This document shows positions 46,852-57,295 of a stretch of 64,000 bases of DNA, piece after piece (within the stretch, counting starts at the first letter, position 1; every line of letters starts with the position of its first letter). Position numbers and translations under genes: made by a program. The notes below the pieces were generated by a model, which worked only from the letters and a program-made list of their open reading frames with translations, searched no databases and had not been told where the DNA came from. The stretch comes from Pseudomonadota bacterium. Its GTDB lineage: Bacteria > Pseudomonadota > Alphaproteobacteria > Rhodospirillales > Magnetospirillaceae. The stretch lies in assembly GCA_021847015.1 (NCBI GenBank), contig JAJZVW010000001.1:186001-250000 (forward strand), in the 5' to 3' direction.

Positions 46852-46952
46852 TCTCGTCTTGCCGGGACTTGACCGGCGAGACCCATGCCGCTTTCATGGC
46901 GCCGCCCGCGGCCGATGGGCCGGGCGCCGTGAAAGGGCGGAAAGGTCGAGGG

Positions 46953-47444
46953 ATGCGCCTGTTTTTTTTCGGGACGCTGATGGACCCGGAGGTGCGCGAG
47001 ATCGTCATGGGCAGGGCGCTGCCGGCCGATGCGATCGAGACCGGCGTCGCCCAGGGCTTCCGCCGCGTGTTCGTGGCCGGCCGGCATTATCCCATGCTTC
47101 TCCCCCATGCCTCGGGATGGGTGGAGGGAACCTTGGTGAGCGGCCTCGACGCCGAGACCGTTCACCGTTTGCAGGTCTATGAGGGCTGGGAATACGCCCT
47201 CCATCCGATCCAGGTCCGCACCGGAAGCGGTCAGACGGTGATGGCGCACGTTTTCCTTTGCCCGCCCCATATCGAACCGGACCGGCGCGAATGGCGCCTC
47301 GACCAGTGGCAGCTCCGCCATAAACGGCCATTCCTGAGGAAGGCGCGCGCCCTGATGGAACGCGCGAGCCGCGGATCGCTGCCCGCCGCCACCGGCCAGC
47401 GGCCGAGACCGGCGCTGGCACCAAGAACCATCGGGAAAAAATGA
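46953..47444 (+). CDS. Gamma-glutamylcyclotransferase-like (AIG2-type) protein
   Basis: The 163 residues begin MRLFFFGTLMDPEVREIVMG, where FGTL replaces the usual YGSL anion loop, and continue with VEGTLVSGLDAETVHRLQVYEGWEY, whose Glu fits the family catalytic site. Members cyclise gamma-glutamyl amines to 5-oxoproline or act on related small molecules; the substrate here is unknown. The ATG at 46953 is used because the fold starts there; the longer frame begins inside the mobile element. The C-terminal 40 residues are basic and outside the domain. Confidence 0.8.
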   Translation: MRLFFFGTLMDPEVREIVMGRALPADAIETGVAQGFRRVFVAGRHYPMLLPHASGWVEGTLVSGLDAETVHRLQVYEGWEYALHPIQVRTGSGQTVMAHVFLCPPHIEPDRREWRLDQWQLRHKRPFLRKARALMERASRGSLPAATGQRPRPALAPRTIGKK

Positions 47445-47459
47445 TGCGCCGCCCGTCGG

Positions 47460-48755
47460 TCACACGTTGGGCTGAACGACGCGGCATTCCTTCCTGGACT
47501 TGGCCAGCTTGCGACACGCGGCGCGGGCCTGATCCTCGGTGAAACCGGTAAGGCGGGCGCGGTAAACCCGCTGTTTTCCGAGCTTGCCCTTGTCCACGGA
47601 GATGCTCGCCCGGGCGATGAGGCCCCCGAGTTTCTTTGCCGCCGAAGCCGCGGCGTGATGGGCCGGCTTGTACCCTTCGAACGCCCCGACCTGGATGGCC
47701 CAGGACACCGGTTCGTTATCCCCCATCGCCGTTTCACGGGGCGTCGCCTTCGCCGCCTTGCCCTTGGCGACCTTGGCGTGCTTCTTGGCCTGTTTGGACG
47801 CCTTGACCACCGCTGGCGGCTTGGGCTCCTCCTCGTCGGCATTCGCCAACTGGGTATCGCCGACGCCGATCCGGGCGAAGCCCCGATCGAGAAGCTCCAT
47901 CATCCGGCGATCGCGCCAGCTGGCCGTGTCGCCCCCGAACACCACCCCCACCAGCCGATGACCGTCCCGCACCGCGGACGAAACCAGGTTGAAGCCCGAG
48001 GCGTTGATGTAGCCGGTCTTGATGCCGTCGGCGCCGGGATAGTTGAGGACGACGCGATTATGGGTCGAGATGATTTGGCCGCGCCAATTGAACTGGCGGG
48101 TCGCGAAATAGTGGTAATAGTGGCTGTGGTTCCGGACCAGCGCCCGCGCGAGAATCGCTTGGTCGCGCGGCGTCGTCATCTGGCCGCTGTTGGGCAGGCC
48201 GGACGCGTTCCGGTATGTGGTCGCGGTCATGCCGAGCGCGTGCGCCTTGCGCGTCATCATCGCCGCAAAGGCGGACTCGGAGCCACCCAGCGCCTCGGCG
48301 ATGGTCACGGCGACATCGTTGGCCGACTTCGTGACAAGCGCCAGCACGGCGTCTTCGACCGAAATGTGGTCGCCGGGCCGCAAGGCGAGCTTCGAGGGCG
48401 CCTGCGCCGCCGCATGCGCGGACACCGGCAACGGCGTATCGAGGCCGATCTTCCCCTGATCGAGCGCATCGAACAGGAGATAGAGGGTCATCATCTTGGT
48501 CAGAGATGCCGGGTAGCTGGGACGGTCCGGATTATAGGCGCTCAGCACCTTGCCGGTGTCGGCATCGACGATGATCGACGCGTAACGGGATTCGGCGGCG
48601 GTGGCGTCTGCCGGCCACAGAGCTGGGGCCATCACCGCCAGCGCTACGATCCACGCAACGACGACTTTCCTGATGGCGTAGACACGACGGGCCGGGCTCA
48701 ATTTCTCGACCTTCCGTTGCGCTTGAGGACTCGTTTCAAAATGTCCCGAAACCAT
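47460..48755 (-). CDS. D-alanyl-D-alanine carboxypeptidase (S11) with SPOR domain
   Basis: The product has 431 residues. After an export segment (VVVAWIVALAVMAPALWPADATA) the penicillin-binding triad appears as SLTK (Ser84), SAN (144-146) and KTG (246-248). A Lys-rich linker leads to a SPOR domain (about 351-428, SWAIQVGAF...) that binds denuded peptidoglycan at the division site. It would trim stem pentapeptides and localise to septa. The start is uncertain: ATG 48755 lacks a ribosome site, while a TTG at 48701 has ggaagg seven bases upstream and gives a more standard signal peptide. Confidence 0.85.
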   Translation of the reverse strand: MVSGHFETSPQAQRKVEKLSPARRVYAIRKVVVAWIVALAVMAPALWPADATAAESRYASIIVDADTGKVLSAYNPDRPSYPASLTKMMTLYLLFDALDQGKIGLDTPLPVSAHAAAQAPSKLALRPGDHISVEDAVLALVTKSANDVAVTIAEALGGSESAFAAMMTRKAHALGMTATTYRNASGLPNSGQMTTPRDQAILARALVRNHSHYYHYFATRQFNWRGQIISTHNRVVLNYPGADGIKTGYINASGFNLVSSAVRDGHRLVGVVFGGDTASWRDRRMMELLDRGFARIGVGDTQLANADEEEPKPPAVVKASKQAKKHAKVAKGKAAKATPRETAMGDNEPVSWAIQVGAFEGYKPAHHAAASAAKKLGGLIARASISVDKGKLGKQRVYRARLTGFTEDQARAACRKLAKSRKECRVVQPNV

Positions 48756-48962
48756 AAAAAATTTGGGAATCCCTGTCCAGCATGCCCAAGCGGAGTGGGT
48801 GACTTTTCCGTGTGAAGCCTTGTCGGATACGGTGCGGCCAATGGCCATCGCCTCGGCCCATGAGTCTAGGGGCGCGCCTATTGCGTTGAAAAACACTTGT
48901 GCTTGACGCGGTCGCCATCCTGATCATAGGTCGATACGTTTCACCCCTATTCCTTATGGTCG

Positions 48963-49649
48963 ATGCGTCACGTCATGCCCGCGCCCCTCGTCCGCACAGT
49001 AATGCCGATTGCGGCCGCTATCGCGCTCTCGGCCTGTTCCTACTCCGGCGGAGATATCGGCAACCCTTTGGTTAGGAAGGTCGAATGGCAATCCTACGTC
49101 GAGGGCAGCGACATCCGCCGGACATGCGGGCCCGGCGCTCCCGACCGCTATCGGCTGGTGTACAACGCCATCTACGACGAACAGCTGCGGATGTACGAGA
49201 CCGATGCGGTACGCCGTCTGCTTAAGATTCGGGTAACCCATCCGGGCAGCGCGTCCTACCTGACGGCCGGCGATCCCCTCGGCCCGTGGCAGGCGGCGGA
49301 GACGACGATCCAGCTCGACAGCAGCACCTTCGACCGGCTTGTGATGGCCCTGGACACGAGCGGCCTTACGGCCCCTCCGCCGGTTGGATTACAGCTTCCG
49401 TCGCGCAGCTATTTCTGGACGGCGGCCTTCTGCAAGGATGGGCGCTATGGCTTCACGGCCTGGAAATATCCCTCCGCCGCCTTCCGACGCATCACCTTCG
49501 ACACGATCCTGTTCGCGAACGACCCCACCGGAATCGCGGTGGCGAAGGCCGGGCCCGTCCCCTACGACCCGGTCTGGGAGATGGAGAACCGGGGAGGAGC
49601 CGAGCTTTCCTTCACCCTGGCGGTCGGAGAAAACGGGCTCATGCACTGA
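48963..49649 (+). CDS. Unknown lipoprotein upstream of clpS
   Basis: The product has 228 residues. A lipoprotein signal ends in ALSAC (Cys near residue 25). The mature part mentions RRTCGPGAPDRYRLVYNAIYDEQL, where the pattern recalls lipoproteins of unknown role in alphaproteobacteria. It has no enzyme motif that I can identify. A promoter-like TTGACG (48903-48908), a 17-bp spacer and ATAGGT (48926-48931) lie upstream in the gap shared with the carboxypeptidase gene. ATG codons at 48963 and 48975 are both possible. It ends 163 bp before clpS. Confidence 0.65.
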   Translation: MRHVMPAPLVRTVMPIAAAIALSACSYSGGDIGNPLVRKVEWQSYVEGSDIRRTCGPGAPDRYRLVYNAIYDEQLRMYETDAVRRLLKIRVTHPGSASYLTAGDPLGPWQAAETTIQLDSSTFDRLVMALDTSGLTAPPPVGLQLPSRSYFWTAAFCKDGRYGFTAWKYPSAAFRRITFDTILFANDPTGIAVAKAGPVPYDPVWEMENRGGAELSFTLAVGENGLMH

Positions 49650-49744
49650 GGCGGCCGCGCGGGCTCCCGCCCGCGCCTTTGGCTCGACCCCCACGCCGTC
49701 GTTCCGCTCTGACGCCTTGCGCCTTCGATCCTGTGACAAGGGCC

Positions 49745-49774
49745 TTTTCGCCCGAGCCGCGCACCCAATATGAT
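49745..49774 (+). promoter_or_regulatory. Possible promoter of clpS-clpA
   Basis: TATGAT (49769-49774) is a fair -10; TTTTCG (49745-49750) with an 18-bp spacer is a weak -35. It lies 38 bp before the clpS ATG. Confidence 0.35.
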
Positions 49775-49812
49775 AGGCGTGTATCGAGGGCAACACCCGT
49801 GCATGCGAAGCA

Positions 49813-50145
49813 ATGAGCGACGATAACGACGACAAGCGCAACGACGATGGCAACCAGACCGGAGTGGTCATCAAGACCCGTCCGAAGACCAAGAAGCCGT
49901 CGATGTACAAGGTTCTGATGCTGAACGACGACTACACCCCCATGGAGTTCGTCGTTCACGTCCTCGAACGCTTCTTCAACAAATCCCGCGAGGAGGCGAC
50001 GCGCATCATGCTGCACGTTCATACCCGCGGTGTGGGGATTTGCGGCGTATACACATACGAGGTGGCGGAAACGAAGGTAACCCAGGTGATGGACCTGGCA
50101 CGCCAGAATCAGCATCCGCTGCAATGCACCATCGAAAAGGAATAG
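49813..50145 (+). CDS. clpS: ClpS adaptor for N-end-rule substrates
   Basis: The 110-residue adaptor has a flexible acidic start (about 1-30) and a compact core: [21 protein letters not shown] with the NDD pocket for N-degrons, then [19 protein letters not shown]. It hands proteins with bulky N-terminal residues to ClpA. It is followed by clpA after 21 bp, the standard pairing. The alphaproteobacterial length and motifs are typical. Confidence 0.95.
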   Translation: MSDDNDDKRNDDGNQTGVVIKTRPKTKKPSMYKVLMLNDDYTPMEFVVHVLERFFNKSREEATRIMLHVHTRGVGICGVYTYEVAETKVTQVMDLARQNQHPLQCTIEKE

Positions 50146-50166
50146 CCCCGGAAGGAACCCCCCCCG

Positions 50167-52461
50167 ATGCTGTCGCGAAACTTGGAGCAGAGCCTTCACC
50201 GAGCCCTGGCTTATGCTTCCGAACGCCGCCACGAGTACGCGACGCTGGAACATTTGCTCTTGGCGCTTACCGAGGATCAGGACGCCGTCGCGGTCCTGCG
50301 CGCCTGCAACGTCGACACCGATCGGCTGCGCCGCGACCTGACCGAATTCGTCGATAACAACCTTGCCGACCTTGTCTCCCCCCGCGGCACCGACCCCAAG
50401 CCGACGGCAGGCTTCCAGCGCGTGGTGCAGCGGGCTGCGATCCATGTGCAATCGTCGGGACGCGAGGAGGTGACCGGGGCGAACGTGGTCGTCGCGCTGT
50501 TCTCGGAGCGTGAAAGCCACGCCGTCTACTTCCTGCAATTGCAGGACATGACGCGCCTCGACGCCGTCAATTACATCAGCCACGGGGTCGCCAAAGCCCC
50601 TGGCCGCAGCCAATCCCGCCCGGTCCACGGCGCGGATGAGGATTCCGGAGCAGAGAAGGTCGTGAAGAAGGGCCAGGACGCTCTCAACGCCTACTGCGTC
50701 AATCTCAATAAGAAAGCCATGCAGGGCAAGATCGACCCGCTGATCGGGCGCGATCTGGAAATCGAACGCACGATCCAGATCCTGTGCCGGAGGTCGAAGA
50801 ACAACCCGCTCTACATCGGCGACCCCGGCGTCGGCAAGACCGCCATCGCCGAGGGCCTGGCGCGCCGCATCGTCAAGGGCGAAGTGCCGGATGTGCTGCG
50901 CAACGCCACCATCTTCTCGCTCGACATGGGCTCGCTGCTGGCCGGCACCCGCTATCGCGGCGATTTCGAGGAGCGGCTGAAAGCGGTCGTCTCCGAACTG
51001 GAGAATTACGAGGGCGCCGTCCTCTTCATCGACGAGATCCATACCGTGATCGGCGCGGGCGCCACCTCGGGCGGGTCGATGGACGCGTCGAATCTGCTCA
51101 AGCCGGCGCTGGCCTCGGGCGCGCTGCGCTGCATCGGCTCGACCACCTACAAGGAATACCGCAACTATTTCGAGAAGGACCGCGCGCTGGTGCGGCGCTT
51201 CCAGAAGATCGACATCAACGAGCCGACCATCGAGGATTCGGTCAAGATCCTCAACGGCCTGAAGCCCTATTACGAGAACCACCACAAGGTGCGCTACTCC
51301 CCCGATTCGCTCAAGGCTGCGGTGGAACTGGCGGCAAAATACATCACCGACCGCAAGCTGCCCGACAAGGCCATCGACGTGATCGACGAGGTCGGCGCCG
51401 CCCGCATGCTGCTGCCGGAATCCAAGCGGCGCAAGACGGTGACGGTGCGCGACATCGAGGAGATCGTGGCCAAGATCGCCCGCATCCCCCCCAAGAGCGT
51501 GTCGGTCAACGACATGGAGGCGCTGAAGAACCTCGACCGCGACCTCAAGACCATGGTGTTCGGCCAGGATCGCGCCATCGAGGCCCTGGCCTCGGCGATC
51601 AAGCTGGCCCGCGCCGGCCTGCGCGAGCCGGAGAAGCCCATCGGCAGCTACCTGTTCTCGGGGCCGACCGGCGTCGGCAAGACCGAGGTGGCCCGCCAAT
51701 TGGCCCGCGTCATGGGGATCGAGCTGACCCGCTTCGACATGTCCGAATACATGGAGCGGCATTCGGTGTCTCGGCTGATCGGCGCGCCCCCGGGCTATGT
51801 CGGCTTCGACCAGGGCGGGTTGTTGACCGACGCCATCGACCAGCATCCCCATTGCGTGCTGCTGCTGGATGAAATCGAAAAGGCCCATCCGGACCTGTTC
51901 AACATCCTGTTGCAGGTCATGGATCACGGCCGCCTCACCGATCACAACGGCAAGACGGTGGATTTCCGCAACGTCATCCTGATCATGACCACCAACGCCG
52001 GGGCGGCCGACCTGGCCAAGCCGGCCATAGGCTTCGCGCGCGAGATCCGCGAAGGCGACGACCAGGAAGCGATCAACCGCATGTTCTCGCCGGAATTCCG
52101 CAACCGCCTCGATGCCGTCATCCCCTTCTCGGGACTGCCGCCGGAGATCGTGGCCCAGGTGGTCGACAAGTTCGTGATGCAGCTGGAGACCCAGTTGGGC
52201 GACCGCGACGTCAGCATCGAACTCAGCGAGTCGGCGCGCGGCTGGTTGGCGAAGAAGGGCTATGACCCGCAATTCGGCGCCCGTCCGCTCGCCCGCATCA
52301 TCCAGGAACACATCAAAAAGCCCCTGGCCGAGGAGCTGCTGTTCGGCAAGCTGGCCAAGGGGGGCATCGTCAAGGTCGATGTCGGTCCCGATGGCAAGCT
52401 CGTCTTCGAGATCACCGAAGGCAGCGGCAAGGACGAGAAGATGGCCGAACTCGTGGAATGA
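50167..52461 (+). CDS. clpA: ClpA, ATPase of the ClpAP protease
   Basis: The 764-residue AAA+ unfoldase has an N-domain (1-145) for ClpS binding, Walker [10 protein letters not shown] near residue 217 with Walker [15 protein letters not shown], and a second Walker [10 protein letters not shown] near 498 with [13 protein letters not shown]. The ClpP-docking loop is IGF in [10 protein letters not shown]. There is no ClpB-type middle coiled coil, which separates it from ClpB. It ends in a Gly/Lys-rich tail. The hairpin at 52473-52498 follows the stop codon by 11 bp. Confidence 0.95.
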   Translation: MLSRNLEQSLHRALAYASERRHEYATLEHLLLALTEDQDAVAVLRACNVDTDRLRRDLTEFVDNNLADLVSPRGTDPKPTAGFQRVVQRAAIHVQSSGREEVTGANVVVALFSERESHAVYFLQLQDMTRLDAVNYISHGVAKAPGRSQSRPVHGADEDSGAEKVVKKGQDALNAYCVNLNKKAMQGKIDPLIGRDLEIERTIQILCRRSKNNPLYIGDPGVGKTAIAEGLARRIVKGEVPDVLRNATIFSLDMGSLLAGTRYRGDFEERLKAVVSELENYEGAVLFIDEIHTVIGAGATSGGSMDASNLLKPALASGALRCIGSTTYKEYRNYFEKDRALVRRFQKIDINEPTIEDSVKILNGLKPYYENHHKVRYSPDSLKAAVELAAKYITDRKLPDKAIDVIDEVGAARMLLPESKRRKTVTVRDIEEIVAKIARIPPKSVSVNDMEALKNLDRDLKTMVFGQDRAIEALASAIKLARAGLREPEKPIGSYLFSGPTGVGKTEVARQLARVMGIELTRFDMSEYMERHSVSRLIGAPPGYVGFDQGGLLTDAIDQHPHCVLLLDEIEKAHPDLFNILLQVMDHGRLTDHNGKTVDFRNVILIMTTNAGAADLAKPAIGFAREIREGDDQEAINRMFSPEFRNRLDAVIPFSGLPPEIVAQVVDKFVMQLETQLGDRDVSIELSESARGWLAKKGYDPQFGARPLARIIQEHIKKPLAEELLFGKLAKGGIVKVDVGPDGKLVFEITEGSGKDEKMAELVE

Positions 52462-52472
52462 GCGGCGCTGTC

Positions 52473-52498
52473 CGGGCGGCCGCGACCACGGCCGCCCG
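52473..52498 (+). terminator. Terminator hairpin after clpA
   Basis: A perfect 10-bp GC stem (52473-52482 with 52489-52498) has a 6-nt loop and no T-run. The rest of the 154-bp gap to the converging cyclase gene holds only a small gcaggc/gcctgc hairpin. Confidence 0.55.
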
Positions 52499-52615
52499 CG
52501 TGGCCTCTGAGCCTAACACGAAAACACCCTCGCCGGGCGGGCGCAGGCTCCGCCTGCTTGGCCGCGGCCTCAATGGCCGTTGTTTTCGTCCATGGCGGGT
52601 CGGCCGGTGGCGAAC

Positions 52616-53539
52616 TCAGCGCCGGAACGCCATTCTCTCGACCGGAGTCGGGAAATGGCCGCCGGACGGGAATACATCCGGATCGCTCTCCCCGGTCGGA
52701 GCGACGGCGACACAGTTGCGGCCCGCGGCTTTGGCCGCGTAAAGGGCGCGGTCGGCCGCGTCGATGGCGGCCTGGACCGATGGTGCCGGCGCCAGCGGGG
52801 CTACGCCGATGGAGCAGGTGATCGTGACACGTTCGCCTCCTTCCAGCACCACCGGCAACCGCGCCATAAGCGCCCGCAGGCGGTCCAGCACCCGACGCGC
52901 GGTGGCGCAGTCGATGTCGGGAAGGCAGAACAGAAACTCCTCGCCCCCATAGCGGTACACCATGTCGTAGGGCCGCAATCGACGTTGAAAGAACCGGGCG
53001 GCCATGCACAACACCCGGTCGCCGGCGGAATGCCCGTAGGTGTCGTTGACCACCTTGAAATGGTCGAGGTCGGCCAGGGCGACGCAGGCGGGATGGCCAG
53101 TGCGCAGGCTCCGAGCCCATTCGCGGCGCAGATCGCGTATCATCCCCTGGCGATTCCAGACGCCGGTCAGCGGATCGGTTTCCACCAGCAGGCGATGAAA
53201 ATGCGCCTCGATGCGGCGCGCTTCGCGGGCGTATGAATCGACGGCCGCCATGAACGCCTGATACGCCGTGGGATCGACGCCGCGCTCGGCGGCCCCCGCC
53301 AGAAGCACCTCGGCGCGCTCCTGCATCTGCGCCTGTGCCGCCACCAGCGGCTGAAGCAGTTCGGCCTTGCCGCAATTCTCCCCGCATAGCTGGGACAACA
53401 AGGGATCAAGAGAGGTTTGCGGTACCTCGATCTTGTCGGGGAACATCAGGGCGCCATGCACCTTCATCAGCCAGACCAGATGGTCTGCCGCCGCCCGTTC
53501 CAGGATACGGAGAATCTCCCGGGACCGTTCGGTATGCAC
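52616..53539 (-). CDS. Diguanylate cyclase with possible zinc-binding N-terminal domain
   Basis: The product has 307 residues. The GGDEF domain carries GGEEF at 198-202 and an inhibitory site RPYD (189-192) five residues before it, so it should make c-di-GMP and be product-inhibited. The N-terminal 120 residues are helical with His20, Trp23, Cys52/Cys56 and His113/His115, a layout reminiscent of the CZB zinc domain in E. coli DgcZ; that match is by spacing only. No membrane helix is present. The gene converges on clpA. The start at 53539 lacks a strong ribosome site. Confidence 0.85.
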   Translation of the reverse strand: MHTERSREILRILERAAADHLVWLMKVHGALMFPDKIEVPQTSLDPLLSQLCGENCGKAELLQPLVAAQAQMQERAEVLLAGAAERGVDPTAYQAFMAAVDSYAREARRIEAHFHRLLVETDPLTGVWNRQGMIRDLRREWARSLRTGHPACVALADLDHFKVVNDTYGHSAGDRVLCMAARFFQRRLRPYDMVYRYGGEEFLFCLPDIDCATARRVLDRLRALMARLPVVLEGGERVTITCSIGVAPLAPAPSVQAAIDAADRALYAAKAAGRNCVAVAPTGESDPDVFPSGGHFPTPVERMAFRR

Positions 53540-53671
53540 GGAGCCACCTATGCGTCATTTCCTGTGCGAATTATCCCACGGGATCGAGGACGCCCTTCCG
53601 GTGCGAAAGAGGTAGCCTACAGCGGAGGCAACCGGCGCGGGGGACCTGGGGATACCTCGCAAAGCGGAGGC

Positions 53672-54313
53672 CTATCCGAAGACCTCGGGCCAGGCGGCCA
53701 TCAGGGCGCAATCGACCTCGGCCATCGTGGGGGTCAGGCCCAATTGCCAAAGGGACGTGACGCCGTGGTCGCGGATGCCGCAGGGAACGATGCCCCGGAA
53801 ATGATCGAGGTCGGGATCGACGTTGAGCGCGATCCCATGAAAGGTCACCCATTGGCGCACCCGCACGCCGATGGCAGCGATCTTGTCCTCGCGGCCCGGC
53901 ATCCCTCCCCGACCGGCCACCCACAGGCCGACCCGCCCGTCACGGCGCTCGGCCGTGACCCCGAAACGCGCCAACGCGCGGATCAGCCATTCCTCGAGAT
54001 CGTGGACATAGGCGCGGATGTCGGCGCCGCGGCGTTTCAAGTCCAGCATCACGTAAGCGACCCGCTGGCCGGGACCATGATAGGTGAATTGGCCGCCCCG
54101 GCCGGCGCGGTAGACCGGGAACCGGCCGCCGTCGAGCAGGTCGGCGGGATCGGCGCTGGTCCCCGCCGTATACAGGGGCGGATGCTCCAGCAGCCACACG
54201 CATTCGGCCGCGCGGCCGGCGCGGATGGCCGCCACCCGCTCCTCCATGGCCGACAGGGCCTGGGGGTATTCCACGCTTTGGTCGGAGATCAGCCACTCGA
54301 TCGCGGCGCTCAT
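53672..54313 (-). CDS. lipB: Octanoyltransferase LipB (lipoate biosynthesis)
   Basis: The 213-residue enzyme moves octanoate from acyl carrier protein to lipoyl domains. The ligand loop [22 protein letters not shown], the catalytic Lys in KIAAIGVRV and the active-site Cys in GIVPCGI are all present. ATG 54313 is preferred to 54331 because aggaatt lies directly before it. lipA is not in the window. It diverges from the tRNA-Leu gene. Confidence 0.93.
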   Translation of the reverse strand: MSAAIEWLISDQSVEYPQALSAMEERVAAIRAGRAAECVWLLEHPPLYTAGTSADPADLLDGGRFPVYRAGRGGQFTYHGPGQRVAYVMLDLKRRGADIRAYVHDLEEWLIRALARFGVTAERRDGRVGLWVAGRGGMPGREDKIAAIGVRVRQWVTFHGIALNVDPDLDHFRGIVPCGIRDHGVTSLWQLGLTPTMAEVDCALMAAWPEVFG

Positions 54314-54352
54314 GGAATTCCTGGAATGCACGCTTGATTCGCCGATAACGAT

Positions 54353-54381
54353 TTGGTATTCCCCTGTCTCCTCGTTGGCAA
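54353..54381 (-). promoter_or_regulatory. Possible promoter of lipB
   Basis: On the minus strand TTGCCA (54381-54376), 17 bp, then TACCAA (54358-54353) lies 40 bp before the lipB start. The -35 matches at five of six positions, the -10 at three. Confidence 0.35.
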
Positions 54382-54418
54382 GGCCCGCATTGGCTAAAAC
54401 GGCGAGGTTCTACCAGAT

Positions 54419-54503
54419 GCGGTCGTGGCGGAACTGGTAGACGCGCACGCTTGAGGTGCGTGTGGCGCAAGCCGTGGGAGTTCGAGTCTCCCCGACCGCA
54501 CCA
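54419..54503 (+). tRNA. tRNA-Leu, anticodon GAG
   Basis: A complete class II cloverleaf is readable. The acceptor stem GCGGTCG (54419-54425) pairs with CGACCGC (54493-54499). The D-arm is followed by the anticodon stem CACGC/GCGTG and the loop TTGAGGT, with GAG at 54453-54455. A long variable arm leads to the T stem GGGAG/CTCCC. The CCA end (54501-54503) is encoded. GAG reads the leucine codons CUC and CUU. Confidence 0.95.
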
Positions 54504-54510
54504 AAGACGA

Positions 54511-54540
54511 AAGGCCCGCCGGCGCAAGCCGGCGGGCCTT
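54511..54540. terminator. Terminator after tRNA-Leu, possibly shared with ettA
   Basis: A perfect 13-bp stem (54511-54523 with 54528-54540) with a gcaa tetraloop starts 7 bp after the tRNA. It lies between the tRNA and the converging ettA gene, and its ends give a short T-run on both strands (ctt / ctt). Confidence 0.75.
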
Positions 54541-54562
54541 CGCGTTCAGCGCGCCGGAACGC

Positions 54563-56245
<1,683 letters not shown>

Positions 56246-56289
56246 GAATGCCTCCGTTGGGGGCGGGGAAACTGGGGAGACTTGCCCGG

Positions 56290-56318
56290 TTAGTAGACGC
56301 GCCCGCCGCTTCCGTCAA
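56290..56318 (-). promoter_or_regulatory. Sigma-70 type promoter of ettA
   Basis: On the minus strand TTGACG (56318-56313), a 17-bp spacer and TACTAA (56295-56290) give a start near 56283, about 38 bp before the ettA ATG. Confidence 0.55.
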
Positions 56319-56368
56319 GCATTCGGGCGGCGCAGGGGACGGGCGCGAATTGATGGCGGACCGCCGCC

Positions 56369-57160
56369 TCAGCCGTCGGGAGCGCGGGTTCTGAGAAAAC
56401 GCCGGTCCGCGCCCTCCAGCACCAACGCCGTCAGCCGACCGCTGCGCCAGGCGCCGGTGTCCACGCCGATGCGGTTCGGGCGCATCTCCGGCGTCGGCAG
56501 GGCGGAATGGCCATGGACCACCACCTTGCCAAAGGCCTCCCGGCTGTGCAGGAACTCGTCGCGAATCCACATCATGTCCTGGGGATCTTGCCGCGCCAAC
56601 GGCACACCCGGACGAACGCCGGCATGAACGAACAGGTAATCCCCCTCCGTATGGGACAGCGGCAGGCGGCTCAGGAAGCGCACATGATCCGGCGGCATCG
56701 CCTCGGCGAGCAGCCGTTGCAGGGTACGCGTATCCGTTTCCAGCCCAGGCGGAATGGAGCCGATGTAAGAGCGCACGGTTTCCAGCCCGCCGTTCAGGAA
56801 CCATCCCGGCCCGATGGAGCAATCCGACAGGAACCGCAGCACGTAGTCTTCGTGATTTCCGCGCAGAGCCACCCATTGCGCAGTGGCCAGCGGCCCCGCG
56901 GACGGCGGGCCCGATGCCAGCCGCTCGACCACGCGCCGCGATTCCGGCCCTCGGTCCACATAGTCGCCAAGGAAGACCACCACCGCGCGCCGCGGCACCC
57001 ATGAGGCGAGATCCCCGGCCATTTCCTCCAGCAGGCGGTCGAGCAGATCGGCCCGCCCATGGATGTCCCCAACCGCGTAAACGCGCGAGCCGGATGGCAC
57101 ATGCGGCCGGCCGGCCGTGCCGTTGGCGCCGACGGTGGCCGAGGGGATTCGCGTTCGCAT
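56369..57160 (-). CDS. PP2A-like metallophosphatase
   Basis: The 263-residue protein shows the calcineurin-type metal motifs in order: GDIHGR near residue 31, GDYVDRG near 65, RGNHE near 98 and HGHS near 216. This set is shared by bacterial serine/threonine phosphatases and ApaH-like nucleotidases; the extra WFLNGGLETVRSY region is typical of the former group. The substrate is unknown. It diverges from the pseudo-EAL pair, whose promoter starts right at its first codon. A short agga lies nine bases upstream of ATG 57160. Confidence 0.85.
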   Translation of the reverse strand: MRTRIPSATVGANGTAGRPHVPSGSRVYAVGDIHGRADLLDRLLEEMAGDLASWVPRRAVVVFLGDYVDRGPESRRVVERLASGPPSAGPLATAQWVALRGNHEDYVLRFLSDCSIGPGWFLNGGLETVRSYIGSIPPGLETDTRTLQRLLAEAMPPDHVRFLSRLPLSHTEGDYLFVHAGVRPGVPLARQDPQDMMWIRDEFLHSREAFGKVVVHGHSALPTPEMRPNRIGVDTGAWRSGRLTALVLEGADRRFLRTRAPDG

Positions 57161-57161
57161 T

Positions 57162-57191
57162 TGACTCTATCCTAGAAATCCAGGCTAGGCT
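57162..57191 (+). promoter_or_regulatory. Possible promoter of the pseudo-EAL/ABC gene set
   Basis: TTGACT (57162-57167), 18 bp and TAGGCT (57186-57191) give a start near 57198 and a leader of about 100 nt before the ATG at 57296. The -35 is strong and the -10 moderate. Confidence 0.4.
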
Positions 57192-57295
57192 GCTCCCGGA
57201 CGGCTGTGTATCCTCTTTCAAACTGGGTATTGCTCTTTTCGACAGCAAGAGAACCGGCCGAGGGGGCAGCCGATGGCCACCGGAACGGGGGGAAC

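Noticed and set aside
49639-52311. 890-codon minus-strand open frame
   Set aside because: It is antisense to clpS-clpA and carries no recognisable domain.
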